Assembly (NCBI RefSeq): GCF_013046825.1
Contig: NZ_CP053187.1
Coordinates: forward strand, 1,477,501 to 1,541,500
Length of the DNA stretch: 64,000 nt
Direction: 5' to 3'
Source: Turicibacter sanguinis
GTDB taxonomy: Bacteria > Bacillota_I > Bacilli_A > MOL361 > Turicibacteraceae
This document shows, one piece after another, positions 63,601 through 64,000 of this stretch. How positions within the stretch are numbered: the first letter of the stretch is position 1; every line of letters begins with the position of its first letter. The notes below the pieces were generated by a model. It did no database searches. It saw only the letters and a program-made list of their open reading frames with translations, and was not told the DNA's origin. The translations under genes and the position numbers were made by a program.

Positions 63601-63717
63601 TTATTTTGTTGCAACTGACATTGCGATGATGTTAATCACATGTGGTGTAACATAGAATAAAGCTGTTCCAATTACTAAACCTTTTGCTGCATCTTTTAAC
63701 ATTTGAATTTGTTTCAT
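63601..63717 (-). CDS. 38-residue small membrane peptide
   Basis: A short gene starting MKQIQMLKDAAKGLVIGTAL and ending in NIIAMSVATK: basic amphipathic start, then one hydrophobic helix of about 20 residues. A textbook ribosome site (AAAGGAGG, eight bases before ATG) and the terminator directly after it argue that it is real. I know no family. It could be a small regulatory membrane protein, a toxin or a bacteriocin-like peptide. Its ribosome site lies in a hairpin. Confidence 0.6.
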   Translation of the reverse strand: MKQIQMLKDAAKGLVIGTALFYVTPHVINIIAMSVATK

Positions 63718-63725
63718 TACAAATT

Positions 63726-63755
63726 CCTCCTTTGGTGTTTTATTAACCCCAAAGG
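63726..63755 (-). promoter_or_regulatory. Hairpin over ribosome site of the 38-residue gene
   Basis: On the minus strand CCTTTGG (63755-63749) can pair with CCAAAGG (63735-63729), which contains half of the AAAGGAGG ribosome site. A palindrome AAACGCATGTGCGTTT lies upstream at 63778-63793. Confidence 0.45.
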
Positions 63756-63832
63756 TTTTACAGGCCTTCTTCCTATAAAACGCATGTGCGTTTAAACAAG
63801 AAAAATAAACAGAGCCTAGTGGCCACGTTTCC

Positions 63833-64000
63833 TTAGGAATCTAAGGAATTAGCCTTCATATTGGTTTCTGTGAGGAGATGACTCTCATCATTTATGTTGT
63901 CAATCTGAGCTCTATTTATGAAAAAGCGCTCGTAATTATCTTTTGTGGTAATTACTTCCTTTTTGTGAATGCTTCGGTTATCATCATTACCGACGATGAT
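63833..64000 (-). CDS. Unknown protein, 3' end only (cut by window edge)
   Basis: An open minus-strand frame from the right edge to a stop at 63833-63835 gives the last 55 residues of a protein (IIVGNDDNRSIHKKEVITT ... NSLDS), polar and probably soluble. Its codon usage and composition look like coding DNA. I cannot name it from this fragment. A hairpin CCTTAG/CTAAGG overlaps its stop. Confidence 0.5.
   Translation of the reverse strand: MIVGNDDNRSIHKKEVITTKDNYERFFINRAQIDNINDESHLLTETNMKANSLDS

Overview
The window is AT-rich chromosomal DNA from a low-GC Gram-positive anaerobe (Bacillota). Strong AGGAGG-type ribosome sites, frequent TTG/GTG starts, Rho-independent terminators, BceAB and LicT/RAT regulation, a CsoR-CopA-CopZ operon, superoxide reductase and L-lactate dehydrogenase all fit a gut-dwelling fermenter. 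Overall flavour is Turicibacter/Erysipelotrichia-like, which is an inference and not proven. I see no rRNA or tRNA genes, CRISPR array, prophage or intact insertion sequence. Both edges cut genes: a VanZ-family gene on the left and an unknown minus-strand gene on the right.

Layout. 0-2.3 kb: two VanZ-family membrane proteins around a ribokinase-like kinase. 2.3-5.7 kb: LysR regulator divergent from a gallate-decarboxylase-type UbiD enzyme and an esterase, probably for plant phenolics. 5.8-10 kb: a CrtI-like flavoprotein, unknown proteins, and a MATE efflux gene behind a tiny leader peptide whose hairpin buries the ribosome site. 10.2-16.7 kb: copper island, with a two-component system, an HMA/TauE-SafE/cupredoxin fusion, and csoR-copA-copZ. 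17-25.8 kb: peptide-antibiotic-type ABC systems (TraX-BceAB; BcrAB-like plus a two-component system). 25.8-31.2 kb: LicT-controlled beta-glucoside operon with three RAT elements. 31.6-43.5 kb: housekeeping and accessory genes (HD hydrolase, ThrE-type exporter, MarR-MATE, cold shock protein, guanine deaminase, HTH-TPR regulator, RNase Z) and two probable small-RNA loci. 43.9-52.9 kb: alpha-galactosidase, bicovalent-flavin oxidase, a repeated hairpin-rich intergenic region, a third MATE pump, superoxide reductase, RpiB-like isomerase, and AAC(3)-like and folate enzymes.

The most striking locus is 52.9-60.2 kb: an AraC regulator divergent from a seven-gene operon behind an exact Fur box. It encodes a NifH-like reductase, a siderophore/heme/cobalamin-type ABC importer, NifD-like and NifK-like subunits, and a HugZ/HutZ-like split-barrel protein. 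The cysteine pattern of the two subunits (three in the D-like partner, one shared position in the K-like partner) resembles the tetrapyrrole-reducing dark-operative protochlorophyllide reductase, not nitrogenase. I infer an iron-regulated, oxygen-independent system that imports and reductively processes a tetrapyrrole such as heme, possibly to release iron. The window ends with a YczE-like membrane protein, a second AraC regulator, ldh, a LEA-like repeat protein and a 38-residue membrane peptide.
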